Shown: piece after piece, positions 23,601 to 36,558 of the stretch | Layout: every line of letters begins with the position of its first letter | Numbering within the stretch: the stretch's first letter is position 1 | Assembly (NCBI GenBank): GCA_001414345.1 | Contig: LLCB01000258.1 | Span: 1-64,000, forward strand | Reading direction: 5' to 3' | Origin: Hymenoscyphus infarciens | Lineage: Eukaryota; Ascomycota; Leotiomycetes; Helotiales; Helotiaceae | Length of the DNA stretch: 64,000 nucleotides | The notes under the pieces: generated by a model | Told to the model about the DNA's origin: nothing | Seen by the model: only the letters and a program-made list of their open reading frames with translations | Databases searched by the model: none | Made by a program: the position numbers and the translations under genes

Positions 23601-25956
23601 TCGATTTGTTGGTGGAGGTGATAGTAGGTAGGCAGTGGTAGGCAGTGGTAGGGTAAGGTGGGCAAGTGCTTCGTAAGGTTTAGGCTGGTTGAGCAAAGCC
23701 ACCAGCTGGCTGTCCTCTCACACCGCTGCAAGGGTCTTGAGGTCTTGAGGAGGGTCTTGTCTTGTTGGTCTCCTCAGATTTAGATTTCCCTCCCGCTCAG
23801 GTCCTTCGTTGTTTTTCCTCCCCTATTTCCTCCCCCATTTCCTCCCCCTCTTCTCCCCCCTCTTCTCCCCCCCTCCCCTTCCCGCCCTCAGCCCAAAGGC
23901 GGTGGCATGCCTGATGCTTCAGCACCTGCAGTACAAGTACATTGTGCATATGCACTCTCTTCGCTTTTCTTTTCTTCAGCTGAGCTGGCTCCTTCAGATC
24001 CAACGAGCGAGGAACACTCTGCCGTTACGGAGTACACACTCTTCCTGTCCCTCTAGTCATCCTCATACAAGTACAACCCTCCCGTCACCTCAGCATCGGC
24101 ATCAAGACATCACGAGAAACACAACAGAGTCAAGCCAAAAGAGCTTCTCTTCTTTAGCCTTGTTCGGTGCCGGGCCCGGATCCAACAGCCCGCTGATCTG
24201 GCAATGGCAAGAGGAGTCTTAGAGGACGTCGGAAGCACGCTCGGAGGGTACGGGGCACCTTTCCTTTCCCGCATCAGGTCATTTCAGATTGTTTCCCCTG
24301 GTCGAGACCCTCCTTCTGGCGGCCTTCTGGCCACCCCTCGGCATGACTCGGTCTGCGTCGCCAAATGTCAACAGCTGCAGCATCTCTGCCACCAGCCACC
24401 TGCCACCTGCCACCTGCCACCTGGCCGTGGACGGAGAGACCTCGAGAAACAATACAACACATCCAGCAGAAGCCTTGTAACCGCGGCAAAACCTAACATC
24501 TAGCCCACATTCTAGAACACATCAAAGCTGCAACAGCGAAAGAAAGGGCTACAAGTACGGAGCCATTCCAATGAAAATGCCTTGCGAGTTTATCGGACGG
24601 GAAGTCACCCGGCACGCGAGGACACGCCGAGCAGTCACTTGGTGGAAAAACGGAAGGAAAACCCAACCGTACACACACCGTACATGGTCCTGCCCCGCTC
24701 ACTTCGTCAACAGTTGGCTTCCGAGTATCAAAGAGTTGCCGCGAAAAGTCAAGTACTACATGATTACCCTCAGTACAGCACGCGAGTATTGTTTCCAACC
24801 TCAGCTCGAAATTCGTGGGACAACAGCACACATCATCAAGTATCATATCATGACCTGTTCCTCTTCCAATTCTGTCCAGGATGGCTCGATGGTTGTGATT
24901 CTTGAAGAAGGAAAAAAAAGTCTCACACGGCAGACTTCCGATTCCCGGCTCTCAGATCTCCGGAAATGCGGACTTGTCATGGTCATTTTTTCTTTTTCTT
25001 TTTCTATTGTTCTGTCACCCAAGAGATTCGGGTTCTCCAAAATGCAAATCGCCGGTTTTGGTCAGTGTCACATGTTGCCTTACGCGGGGTGCCCGCGATA
25101 TTGTTCCACTTTGACGAGGGGTATACTTTTCACTACCAATGCCATTGTACAGTGTACCAGGTAAGTGCTGCGACCTATATTGTGAATGGCAAATGTGAAT
25201 GATAAATGCTATGTGGCTTCAGGGGCTTCATGGCTGTTTAGAATCCGAGTTTTTGCACTCGAATACGAGTGGAATTCCTTATTGTTGAATGCTTCATCGC
25301 TTGAACTGGTTTGGTGAACATCGGTGGCTTGCATTGGCGATTTTTCCTTCTTTCGTGCAAAAGTCGTCCAAAACAAAAGAAACGCCATTGTTACCAGTTA
25401 CCCTTGGAGAATTTTGAACTCTAATTCGCTCGATCCTCATTGTGGCCGCGGGAAGCCATTGCATTGAGACAAGTGAGAAGAATTCTTAGCGAGAGGGGTA
25501 TGCCTGCTCGTATTTTCTTTTTGTAGTCGGGGCATGTCACCAACGACAATTTAGCCTTGCAAAGACTTTAGACTCACCCGCCATCTGATCTGAGCATTTA
25601 TGAGTCTGGAGCCTTTCAAATAGTCGAGATTGGTAGCTTTCGATTTCAGCTATACTACTCAGTGACGCCGACGGGTGGACAATAAAACTGGCAGGCAGTA
25701 AATACTTTAGGCTCGTACCTACCTACCTAAGCCCTCGTTGATCCAACTTTCCATGGAGGAATCTAAGTAAATTCTCCCAAACTCTTATAACAATTCGTGC
25801 TCTGTTCTTCTACATGTCTTGGACAATCCAAAGTTCCAAGAGTAGTTGAATTGAGATAATTTCCCACACCCCACGGTTCATTCATCGATTACCGCTTTCA
25901 CTAGTCTGTAATAAGAGTGGTTAGTTATCAATTTACATTTAACTCTTTCACAATGC
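23600..25956. other. Gene-poor intergenic region with CT-rich tracts
   Basis: No gene could be supported. Visible features are a pyrimidine-rich tract (CTCCCC units, about 23815-23890) and a CCACCTGCCAC repeat near 24396-24422. The longest ORF (24571-25164, plus) shows no recognisable domain. The first part probably contains the promoter and long leader of the regulator gene. Confidence 0.4.
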
Positions 25957-26054
25957 TACTATCCCCCCCCCCCCTAATTACATTGTATGCGCACAGACAT
26001 TTGCTAGACTATAACGACCGTGCGCATACAATGTAATTAGAGGGGATAGTAGTA
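25957..26054. repeat. 98-bp palindromic foldback element with a C-homopolymer
   Basis: The left arm 25957-25994 (TACTATCC, a run of about 14 C, then TAATTACATTGTATGCGCAC) and the right arm 26020-26054 (GTGCGCATACAATGTAATTA, then GAGGGGATAGTA) are reverse complements apart from the length of the C/G run. A 25-bp spacer separates them. The structure would form a strong cruciform or hairpin. It may be a foldback MITE; no clear target duplication was found. Confidence 0.75.
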
Positions 26055-26560
26055 TCATTATCGTTATTTAGCAATTGTGATTAATTACATGTTCCTAAAC
26101 TCTAGTCAAATTAATTAATTAGTTAATTAGACAACACTCCCCTCCCCCAAAAAAACTCAAAACTCAAACATAAAATCACTATACTATACTATACTATACT
26201 AGTCCTCTGAACTTCGCTTAGATCCATCTATATCTCACCCCCTTTTATTATCCCCGTAGTTATTCCGATTAAGCGTGAGACGAAATGAGCACGTGTTTTT
26301 GGTTATTAGACTAAACTAATTATAGAGAGTGAAAGGTGGGAGGGATTTAGTATTTTGCTTTTGGGAGAGGTGGTTTATTTTATAAGGTTTTTGTATTTTT
26401 TTGTAGAGTTGTGTTTTTGAGAGGTAGGTAGATAGAAGATAGAAGTGTAAGAAGAGGTGCTATGAGGATTAGATTAGTATCTTCTGGTTTAAGTGGTTTT
26501 TTTTTCCGTTGTAGAAAAGAGCGTGGATTCCTTGATTATAGGAGTTTTATAGTTGATCTT
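26055..26560. other. Transitional intergenic DNA with a pentamer microsatellite
   Basis: No gene. An ACTAT-type pentamer repeat lies at about 26175-26201. The 3' part becomes increasingly AT-rich into the second RIP block. Confidence 0.4.
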
Positions 26561-29500
26561 AGATATTTTAGAACTATATTAGTGTTTTAGTAATTTTTCT
26601 TTACTAGGTTAACTCTGTTATTTAAATGTATTAGGTAAATATTACTTTGATAAGTATCTAGTACTCTTACTATATTTTAAGAGGCTTTTAAATTTAATAT
26701 ACTTCTCTTAGTTAATCTAAATATTCGTGAATATTTGAATTAATAAGTAATTATTACTTTGATATTTGTCTAATACTACTAGTATATTCTTTTAGAGATC
26801 TTAGAACTTTATTTATTTAACTTAGTTAATCTAGTAGTTTTCAAATAATGTTTTTTAATAAGTAATATAATTATAACTATAATATACTAGTCTAGAAGCT
26901 TATTAGTTAATTTTCTAATTAGAGATTAAGATTTACTAGATTATAGTTAATATTCTTATAGAAGCTACTAATTTATCTCAACTTTATAAGTAGATTATTT
27001 TTATAAAAAAGATTTTAGTAAATCTTATCTTTTAGTAATATTATATATAGTTAAAATATAGTAAAATACCTCTCTATTATATTATATTATATTATACTTC
27101 TACTAAGTTTCGTTTTAAATAATTCTTCTTAGATAAAAAGATAGAATTCTAGTCTTTTAAAATAAATATTTTTATTAATAATAGATTATATTATAAAAGT
27201 ATTCTTAGATAGCGCGAATAAAGAAATAATAATAAGAGTCTACTAAAATACTAATTATAAGATCTAAAGAGTAAGATTTTATCTTCTATCTTTAGCTAGA
27301 GATTTAATATCGCGAAGAAAGAAACTCTTTATTAAAAGAGTAATAGTAAGATTTAAAATAAGGCTTTTATCTACTATTCTATTTTATTAGACTAATAAAA
27401 GAAAAAGAAGCTTTTAAAGCTATTTAAGAAGATATACTAGTTAGAATAAAAGAGTAAGTTTACTAAAAAAGAAAATATCGTGAAATATAAGCTTTATATA
27501 GATATATTATAATAGCTTTAGAGATATAGCTTTAGAGATTAGAGACTTAGTATAGAGATTATTAAAGAGTTTATACTTATTAGAGAAGAAAATAAGTAGT
27601 AGTTTAGTATACTATAATAATAGTATAGAATCTAGTAGATATAGAAGAGCAGAGGTTCTACTTAAGTTTAAATATAATCTAAAACTACTCTTAATTATTT
27701 TTAGTTATCTTAGTTTATAGAGAAGGAGTTTAGTATTCTACTAGTAGTAGTAGATACTAAGAAAATAGTAAAAAATACTACTAAAGCTATTAATACGTCA
27801 CTTACTATTACTATTACTAAGACGTCGAAGAATATAGAAGAGTTATCTCTTCAGTTATTCTTATACTCTATATAATTTAGTAGAACGCGGTTCTAATCTT
27901 ATATTTCCAGCTAAAACGCGACTAAATATTTAAATTATTATCTTATTCTTTAAACTCTACTAAAGTATATAATAATATAGAAATTTAATAATAATTTACC
28001 TATATTCTTATATTTTAAAAGCTCTACTAAAAAAAATAAGCATTTTAGCGTAAGTTAGTCTATAATACGAGCTTATCTACTCTTACTACTTCTATCACTT
28101 CTACTACTTCTACCGCTACTTTTATACTCTTTTATTACTTCTTTTTAATTAATATACCTTCTCTTATAAAGCTAATACTACTTCTAGTACGAAAAAGTCT
28201 ACTAAAAGAGTCTTAAAAGCTACTAAAAAAGTTCTCAAAAAGAAGGCCTCTTAAGTACGCTCTATAGACGTGTTTCTTAACTAGAAAGAATTCTATAAGA
28301 TAGAAGTTATTAAGAGAGCGAGAGAGATTAAATAAAGAGATAGAAAGAGACGTACCTCTACTATATATAGAGTAAGTATAAATAGCTTTAATTTAGATTT
28401 TAATAACTTAGTACTTCTAAACTAGCTTAGTAGTATCGTAGTTCGAAGCTACCTAGATTTTAGTCTAAAACTACTCTAAATAAGAGTAGTTTTAAACCGG
28501 ACTACTAAACGCGTCTATACGTAGAGTATAAGAATAACTAAAGAGATAAGTTATACTTCTAGAAGAGACTTAAGCGCTTTAGACTAATATTACTATAAGT
28601 ATCTCTTTTATAGTTACTAAGGTTTCGTATATAATTTAGACTAATAGATTAATAAGCGTTATATAATTTAATAAATAAAAGTAACGCTATATAAGCCTAG
28701 GTTTAGACTATTTCTAAGACTTATCTAAAGAGCTTATAGGTCTTCTTAGTTATATCTAGTATAAATAATAGCTAAAATAAGAAATAAGCTTAAGTTAAAA
28801 AGAAGAAGAGAGTTAGAGAGAATAATAAAAGTAAGAGAGAAGCTAGTAAGTCTAGAGTATAGAAGAAGATTAGTAGATTCTATTTTAGTAATAACCTAGT
28901 CTTAGTTCTCTACTTTATTAACTTTAAATATTTTTACTAGTTAGTATTTTATTTTAAGTTTATATTATAAGTTTCTTATTAAAGAAGTAACTAGAATTAG
29001 AAGAGACTCTTTTAGAGTTTCTTTTCTTTCTAACTAACTAAAACTCTTTAGATCTCTAATTAGTTCTTCTCTATTTTCTATATTTATATCTATTTAGAAA
29101 GAAGTTAGAGATAGAAACGTTAGAAGATAATATTATAAATAATAGTAATAATAATTTAAACTTTTAGCTAGATATAGACTAAAGAGACTATACTTTTAAT
29201 TAAGATAAAAAATAAAGAAATAAGTTTAACTAAGTTAACTCTTATAGTTTTAGAAAGAACTTTAAAATGTTTTAACTATTTATTACTAATAATTAAATTT
29301 TATTATCTAAGATCTAATATAATAAAAAAATAGTTATAAATATAACCTTTATCTATACTTAGATAAAGTTATAGAAACTATATTATATTACTCTTAATAT
29401 TACTATTATATCTATAAATAGATACTAAGTAAAGTAGTTTCTAAATCTATAACCTTAGTAATTATAAAGCTAAAGATTGATTTAAGAATATAAATCTCTT

Positions 29501-29589
29501 TACTCTTATATTTCTTAAAACTTATAGTTTAATACTATATCTATATATATTAAGTATAGTATTTATAAAGAATTACTTTTCTTTTATAA

Positions 29590-30175
29590 TATAATAGTAC
29601 GAACTATATATAACTAGCGAATATATATATAGAAGTATATTTAGTAGAATAACGTATATAAATTACTAGACTTAATATTATAATAATACGAAATATATAC
29701 TACTATTAAAGAGGTATATAGAAGTATGTTTAGTAGAATAATATATATAAATACTAGGTACTAATATAGAAGAAAAGGCTAAACTAGTCTTTTCTAACTA
29801 TAGAAGAGTAAGTAGCTATATATAAGAGGTTTAGATAATATAAAAAAGTCTAAAAGCTATTTAAAAGCTAAATCTGAAACCTTCTTAAATTAGATAATAT
29901 AAAATAATAACTACTAAGTTCTTATATATATAGTATATACTCTATAATCTCAGCTATATAGAATAGTAGACTATTATAAATATAAACGTAAAGAATAAAT
30001 TAGTCTCTTCTAAAAGAGAGGCTAAGTATTTATATATAGAAGTTTAGACTATATAAAGTCTCTAACTAAAACTAAAGAAATAATATTTATTAGCTAATAT
30101 AAGAGTCTAAACTTATAAAAGTCCGAAGCTCGAATAGTATATAAACTCGGCGATTTAGAATAGTAGACTATTATA
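29590..30175 (-). mobile_element. Solo LTR (family C) split by a nested solo LTR
   Basis: The outer LTR runs 29590-29681 and resumes at 29984-30175. It starts TATAATAGTACGAAC and ends TAGTAGACTATTATA. Perfect TATAA duplications flank it at 29585-29589 and 30176-30180. Its start resembles those of the Gypsy LTR and family B, so these belong to one broad lineage. Confidence 0.7.
29682..29978 (-). mobile_element. Solo LTR, family B, nested inside the family C LTR
   Basis: It is the inverted counterpart of the LTRs at 4725-5116 and 30901-31256. AATAT duplications at 29677-29681 and 29979-29983 mark the insertion. It is 297 bp, shorter than the other family B copies because of internal deletion. 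Confidence 0.7.
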
Positions 30176-30900
30176 TATAAGCTTAGAAAAAATAAAGTTT
30201 AATAGATTATTCTTATATATATCTAAGAAGAAGTCTTTATCTAGATTATCTTATTTTCTCTCTAACTTAGATCTAAATTAAAGTACTTTATAAAGTCTTA
30301 TATATTACTTTTATATTAGTCTTCTTTTGTCTTTTTTATACTAAGTAGCTATAATTAATTAGACTTATAAGATTCTAGCTTACTAAAGTAATAGTATATT
30401 ATACTAGTAGAGACTTAGTCTATTATCTTTAGACATTTACTAGTAGAGAGCTTTTTAAAAGTTTATAAAATAGTGTTAATAGTTAAAAATAATCTATATA
30501 TAAATAGTAAAGGTTATAGAGATAAGCTAGATAATAATTAAAAGATTATCTTTTTAAGTAAAGTATTTAAGCTCACTAGTTTAGTTATATTAGCTAAGTA
30601 TAACTTAGTAGTTTAGTACTTAATTATATTTAAGATTAAAAAATAATCTACTACTATTTTAATAAAGTTATAATTCTATTATCTTTTATTTATAGTAACT
30701 AAGCTTTAAAGTTATAGTATAATCTTTTCTTATATATAAGAAAACTATTCTAACTCTAATATCTCTCTAAATATAATTATAATTAAGAAATAAGAATTTA
30801 AATATTTAATTATATCTTAATAATTATAGAAAGTACTATAATTTAACTTAGACTAGTATCTAAGCTTAAGATAGTTTCTAGTAAATCTAATAGTTATTTC

Positions 30901-31256
30901 TATAATAGCCTACTATCTAGACTATTCTAGATAGCCGGGGTTATCTATTATATATAAGGTTCAGCTATAGTATATTTAGCTTTTAGCTATATTATTTTAT
31001 ATTATCTAATTTAGAAAGGTTATATACGTCTATCTAGACTTTTAGATAGACTTCGTAGAGTTTAGGCTTTTATATTAGTCGACGTTATATTATTTAGTTT
31101 TAGACCTCTTATATATAGCTACCTACTCTTCTAGAGTTAGAAAAAACCTAGTTTAGTCTTTTCTTCTATATTATAGCCTAGTATCTACGTATATTATTCT
31201 ATTAAATATACTTCTATATATTTCTTCTATAGTAGTATATATTTCGTACTATTATA
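30901..31256 (+). mobile_element. Probable solo LTR, family B
   Basis: The 356-bp unit begins TATAATAGCCTACTATCTAG and ends CGTACTATTATA, homologous to 4725-5116 along most of its length. Flanks ATTTC and ATATC match at four of five bases, so the target duplication is imperfect. It interrupts the deleted Gypsy relic. Confidence 0.65.
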
Positions 31257-32828
31257 ATATCTTATATAAAAGCTTTATAAGTTAAAGAATTATAGTAATA
31301 AATAGTACTTACTAAAAGTCTACTATATACTAATATCTTTAATTATTTATATATAAGTTATATACTATATTTTAAAAGTTTAATCTTTTCTATAATCTTA
31401 CTTTTTATTAGTTCAAAAGTATTTAGAATAATTTCTAGAGTAAATAACGTATTTAACTATTAAGAGAAAGTATTAAGGTTTCTTAAGTAAAAGAGGTCTA
31501 GTATAGAGGTTAAAAGTAAAGAATAGTTTAAAGATTAGTTTCTACTTAGTTAATCTTAGAGTTTACTTATAACTATATCTAATTATCTAAATAAATCTTT
31601 ATTCTTTCGAATCTCTACTTTTCTATTACTTATATTATACTTTATATCTTGTCTATTATAGAAAAGTCTTATTAATCTCTAAAAGTTTAGATAGCTAAGC
31701 TCTTATCTTTATTATCTTAAAACCTTCGAGATTTAAATAAGTAAATATAAGTTATAAATCTTTAAAAAAAAAAGTATATTAGATTTTTTAATAGTTAGCT
31801 TAATAATTACTTATACTAGTAAAGCTTAAAATACTCTTAGAGTTAATATCTCTAGAGTATTTCTTTTTAAGAAAAAGTTAAAAGTAGTTTTAGAAGTCTT
31901 CTAAATAACTAAATATATTTAACTTTACTAAATTATATATAGTAATCTCTATATAAAGAGAGTTATTAAAAGTCTTAGAATTACTTAGTATATTCTACTT
32001 CTACTAATATATTATAAGATATAGTTTTACTAGTTATCTAATTAAGACTAAACTCTAGTACTACTAGTTATTTAAAAGATCTTTAATTATATAGCTATTT
32101 AAAATTAACTTCGTTCTATTTTAAATCTAAGCTAAAGTAAATTTAATAAGTATATTGATATACTTAAGTATAATATTATAATAAGCTATTACTAGTAAAG
32201 TAAGATTTAGTCTTTTAATATTAGATAAATTTTAAGTACTATTATAGAAGAAATATTTAAAAGTATATTTAAAGAGATAATAGACTTAAATTACTAAGCT
32301 CTTAAATAAAGCAAAAGACTATATTAGCTTTTCTACTATAAAAAGAGATAGCGTTTTTATATAAAAAGGTTAGATAATATAAGTATTTAAATATCTAAAA
32401 CTTAATATCTAAACTCTAAATATCTAAACTCTAACTCTATCTAGTATATAACTTAGTAATTCTAAATAGCTAGCTATTACAAAAGTTGTCTTTTCTCTAG
32501 TCTCTACTTTTATAATATCTCTTAGAAGCTAGACTAGATATATATAAGCTCTTTTTAAATAAAAGAAATTTATACGCTTATATCTATTTTGAAATTCATA
32601 CTATTAAGAGTTTTTATTTTTGCTCAAATGATACTTTTTAAAAAACCAGTTTAATTTTTGTTAGTATAATATCACCTTGTTTACGTGTGTATTCTAGTAC
32701 GCCTTAATGTCTGCTATTGGTTTATCATCTCAGCCGAGGTTAGCCCGACGCCGCCTTTCAGAACCACAAACGCTTTCCTCGTCATTTAAAGATCGCGATT
32801 TTGACACCGCATTTCTCCCAACTCTAAT

Positions 32829-33910
32829 ATGGGACTGTCGGCATCCAAGAATTCGGAGGGCCAAAAGACACGCAGGAACCTCAAAAAGCCCAAGCCTGAA
32901 GCAAGTCCTGTAGCTAGCGCCGGCATTATTCTGGACGGGGCTGGCCAACCCTTTATTGATGATGGTTTTGGACAGCCCAAAAGATACGTAAATTTTTCTT
33001 CAAATTTTCCCCAGACTTGGTCATACTAACAAATGTCACACAGCCAAAAGCAAGAGACGATAACCATTCATTCCCGTTAGATGGGTTTGATATATCCTCA
33101 GTGTCCGATGAACAGCTTGCTCAATATTTTCTCACTGCACCAAAACTTCACGAATATGGCGGCGTTGATGTCGTGCGACTTTCCAAGTCTCTTGCTATGA
33201 AGGGTGGAGACGGTGTCCCCCAAAGCGAGTCACATAATATGATATTCGCTGCAGAGACTCTGCATCTCCCAGTCCCCAAAGTTCACTGTGCTTTCATGAG
33301 CGATACTCCTGGATGTTCCCCAGATGAGGTTGTGAAAGGTCATTTTATTCTCATGGATTATATATCAGGACCAACAGTTGATGAATGTTGGGAATCCCTG
33401 GACGTAGGCCAGCGCGAGTCCGTAGCTGGTCAGGTTGCCTCCATGATGAATAAAATGCAGACAACACCCCTCCAACTACCACCGGGACCTATTGGAAGAC
33501 CGAAGGATGAAAAATTTGAAGGCCCTTGGTTCACAGACTATGGCGCGGGCCCTTTCGAGGCGTTGAAGGATCTCGAAAACTGGTGCAATCATAAAATCGA
33601 TGTCTGTATAAAGGTCAAAGAACTGCCGGAAAATACACCAAGATTCCAATTCCAGAAGCTGGTGCTCACACATCAAGATATAACGCCTCGAAATCTCATC
33701 CTCGACACAGAAGGAAAAGTGTGGCTAATTGATTGGGGTCTTGCGGGAGTGTATCCCCCTGGTTTCGAACAAGCTATTCTCAAAGTTAATGTTTATTCTC
33801 ATGAAGGATTTCGGGAAATGGTATTCGCGGGGTTGTCTAATTGGCAAGAACGTGTCATTGAGCAGTTCAAAGCTATCGCATATGGTCTTTCAGTTGGCGC
33901 ACGACTTTAA
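32829..33910 (+). CDS. Aminoglycoside-phosphotransferase-fold (APH) family kinase-like protein
   Basis: Two exons, 32829-32987 and 33044-33910, give 341 residues. The 56-bp intron has a GTAAAT donor, a perfect TACTAAC branch site and a CACACAG acceptor, phase 0. The C-terminal lobe shows the APH catalytic loop LTHQDITPRN (His263, Asp265, Asn270) and the metal-binding motif LIDWG (Asp283). A canonical N-lobe ATP-binding loop is hard to recognise, which is common in fungal members. The N-terminus MGLSAS fits an N-myristoylation signal, suggesting membrane attachment (inference). Fungal APH-like proteins are numerous and mostly of unknown substrate; antibiotic resistance is not implied. The gene begins about 200 bp from the RIP border. 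Confidence 0.72.
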
Positions 33911-34498
33911 ATTAACATCGACTCTCCTCAAAAACAGCGCATATACCCATGAGCAGTCGCGAGGAATAGGAGACTCTCTGCAATTCCGGCACTGAAGCAT
34001 CGGTGTTTTTGATTTCATAGAGCTTGCCTCAGCGCTAGATCGGGTGAGGGGCACACAAGTTAGTGTTTCAAAGCAAAGTCTTCCTGGACCAAATCAGAGT
34101 CAAATTGTCCACTAAGGCTATTTTCTTCTGTTAACCGCGCAGTTCAAAAATTGGCGCCACGGGAGTGGCTTCAAAAGCAACATGGGAAGTTACAAATAAA
34201 CTTGACTGGGGTAGGGTACTCTTTTACGACAGGGGAGATGTTGGTACCAACATAGACTCGGCTTGGCCCAATCAGCAGAGCTTACCAACACCCTCTACGT
34301 TTTTCAATTTGGTTGAAATAATGCTGGGGTTATTTCTATCTCTTATGACGGGGTTTGATTGACTGTTTTTCTTCTAGCGCCCGAATCAAGCGCAAGTGGG
34401 GATGGCCGCCTTCTGGCTATCACACTGCGAGGCGGTTAGAAAACTAGCGGCTATTCTTTGAATAGTAACTGAAGGTTATATCGTTTTCTTGCATCACC
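33911..34498. other. Intergenic stretch upstream of the DUF7770-like ORF
   Basis: No supported gene. It may hold a missing 5' exon of the following ORF, but no splice arrangement was convincing. Confidence 0.3.
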
Positions 34499-34918
34499 AT
34501 GGACCCAGGGGAAATGCTGGGGACTCATATCCCTGGACACGGGTATCGTGGGAAAATGGAGTTGCTTCATAGGACGCACAATATTACTAGAAACAGAGAG
34601 GGCCTGATAACGATACCCGCCACAAAAGGACGAAGTGCTGCTCATTTCATTGATGCTATCATCAATGCTGGAAACCATGAGTATGATTTCACTACCGAGG
34701 GAAGGGGCTGTACTGGGTGGATCCTCGACCAATATCACCTGTTTCTTCGGCAGGGTCTCATCCATCCTAAATTTGATTTGATAGAGACGGGGATAAATAT
34801 GGAGTGGTTTGAAGGGAAACCGAGGGCTAACAAGCCCTTGACTCGGGGTTTTTATATGAGAGATACGAGAGGTGGAGGGTGGGGAAAGAGTGGGAAACCA
34901 GGGAATAGTCGTCGGTAA
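34499..34918 (+). CDS. DUF7770-like fungal protein, possibly 5'-truncated
   Basis: A frame of 139 residues. The segment HEYDFTTEGRGCTGWILDQYHLF resembles the conserved core of a family of small fungal proteins of unknown function (DUF7770, from memory and so tentative), and IDMTPG-type sequence is normally found just before the position where this ORF starts (MDPGEMLGTHIPGHGYRG). That suggests the true N-terminus, usually longer, lies upstream in another exon or was lost. The C-terminus is Gly/Arg-rich. The function of the family is unknown. Confidence 0.4.
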   Translation: MDPGEMLGTHIPGHGYRGKMELLHRTHNITRNREGLITIPATKGRSAAHFIDAIINAGNHEYDFTTEGRGCTGWILDQYHLFLRQGLIHPKFDLIETGINMEWFEGKPRANKPLTRGFYMRDTRGGGWGKSGKPGNSRR

Positions 34919-36555
34919 AGATTTTGTGGTTACTGGTGTATAGTTCTGCATAGAAACTGTAGAAAAGTTTCCTTGTTTTGCCTCTATGTACTTGAGAGGT
35001 GGTGGGTGGAGAGAGGGGTTAAAGTTCTTTGATATAACGATTATGCAGCAATAATATAATGTAACTTCTTTTGAGAGGGCTGTCAGTTACTAGCACGAGG
35101 TGTGAGTTATAGGTGCGGTGAAGAAATACTCAGTGAGCTGTTTGTTGGACACTGAGATTGGGAACGAACCTACAAATAATTACTCGAAAAAATCTCGCTG
35201 TTGGTTCTGGGTATGATATGAGGATTGTTTGTTCGGAGAGCATTAAACCCTTTTATTATTCTAAGTCTTAAGTGAGATTATACTTGTTTTCGCAAGTCTA
35301 CTCCGTTGAGTAGCTTCAGTAATCCAGGAGGTTGGGGGTCTGATACCCTAACCTACTTTCTGTCTAACTCTTTTTAAGTAAATTGTTGTTCGTCCGGTAA
35401 GCTATAGATCACCGGGCAAACCACTAGTAAGCTGCTAGTACTTAGTGCGCCGAGAGTAATGAGCTGATAGAAAGTATCGGCTGCTCGCGTGTTATTTACC
35501 CCTCTTTTCCCCCTTTCGGATTGAAATGCAGATTTTGCTGCATGTCCTTTTTCTTTGCTTAGAGGTCCCCTAAAGATGGGAAAGCAATTAGAATGATTTT
35601 TGATATGGAAGGTTGATATTTTTGCTTGGTGTTGAATGTTGCTGTATATGTCTGTACTTGATGGCAACTTGTATTGTGAAGTTCTCGTTCGAAAGCATGT
35701 GCGATTTGTCTTAGATCTTCTTGGTGTCGGTTTGAAAGGAGTTAGGTTAATGTTTTAGAAGTGTTGGAAATGTTAGGCATCGCCTCTTGCTTTGAGCTTC
35801 ATATAAGTTCAGAGAGGTTGGGAAGTTTAGTTTGATGTCTCCTTTTTAATGAAAGGTCATATTGTTTTTCCAACCATCTTCAAGCCTTGCCTTCTGGTCT
35901 GGCTACTAATAATCGAGCTAATTTTTGGAACCTTCACTTTGTGTCTTTACTGCTCTATCTATTTCGAGAAATAAATTCCAAGGAAGAAAAAAGAAAGAGT
36001 ATATAATAATCGGATATAAACTACTTATTATAACATCCTCTACAGTACTGAAGTGTTCTATTCAATCCGGGGAAACTAATTTCTTTCTGGCATAAATACA
36101 AATCAAGTAAATACAAATGAGACATGGCTCTGATATAATTTCGCGTTAACATTCTTTATTTAAAAAACTTTACTTACACAAAAAGAGTCAGTTTGGTTCT
36201 CGACAGATGATAAGACACCCAGTTTTTCGCTTTGGCTTCTTGTGGTTCTGCGTTTCTTCGTTTCGACAACCCCCTAGCGAAACTTTTCTAAAATTTTGTG
36301 AAAATTCCCTTCAGGATTGGATGGATGGTTTTGGGTTGAAAGCGGCGCTGGGACAAAGGGTTTCAAGAAATCTTGATTAGGCTCTTATCTTTCTACAATT
36401 ATCTTAAATATTTTAGAAGAATAAAGGTAATCACGCATAATTATTCGGGCCTTCTAAAATAATGGAAAAATCCCCCCATCTTTGCTTAGATGATTGGGGG
36501 AGCTTAGAGATATTTCACTCTTTTAGCTAGTCATGAGAGTGGGCTCAAACTCGGC
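34919..36555. other. Gene-poor intergenic region
   Basis: About 1.6 kb of moderately AT-rich, non-RIP DNA without a supported gene. Short ORFs (for example 35374-35667, minus) have no recognisable domain. Confidence 0.35.
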
Positions 36556-36558
36556 TGA

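Larger units (their letters stand above)
26560..32600 (-). mobile_element. RIP-degraded block dominated by a deleted Ty3/Gypsy relic
   Basis: The block is RIP-like throughout. It is collinear with the intact-length Gypsy element: 28520-28990 resembles 8150-8620, 29240-29580 resembles 12150-12490, 30340-30490 resembles 12640-12790, and 31560-32060 resembles 13630-14180. The counterpart of about 8640-12040, which in the first element includes the reverse transcriptase, is missing at about 28990-29130. This is therefore an internally deleted relative in the same (minus) orientation, later hit by solo-LTR insertions. Its own outer LTRs were not found, so the boundaries are those of the AT-rich block, not of the element. 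Confidence 0.6.

Noticed and set aside
24571..25164. Plus-strand 197-residue ORF in the intergenic region
   Set aside because: No domain, atypical composition and no splice or start context; I could not support it as a gene.
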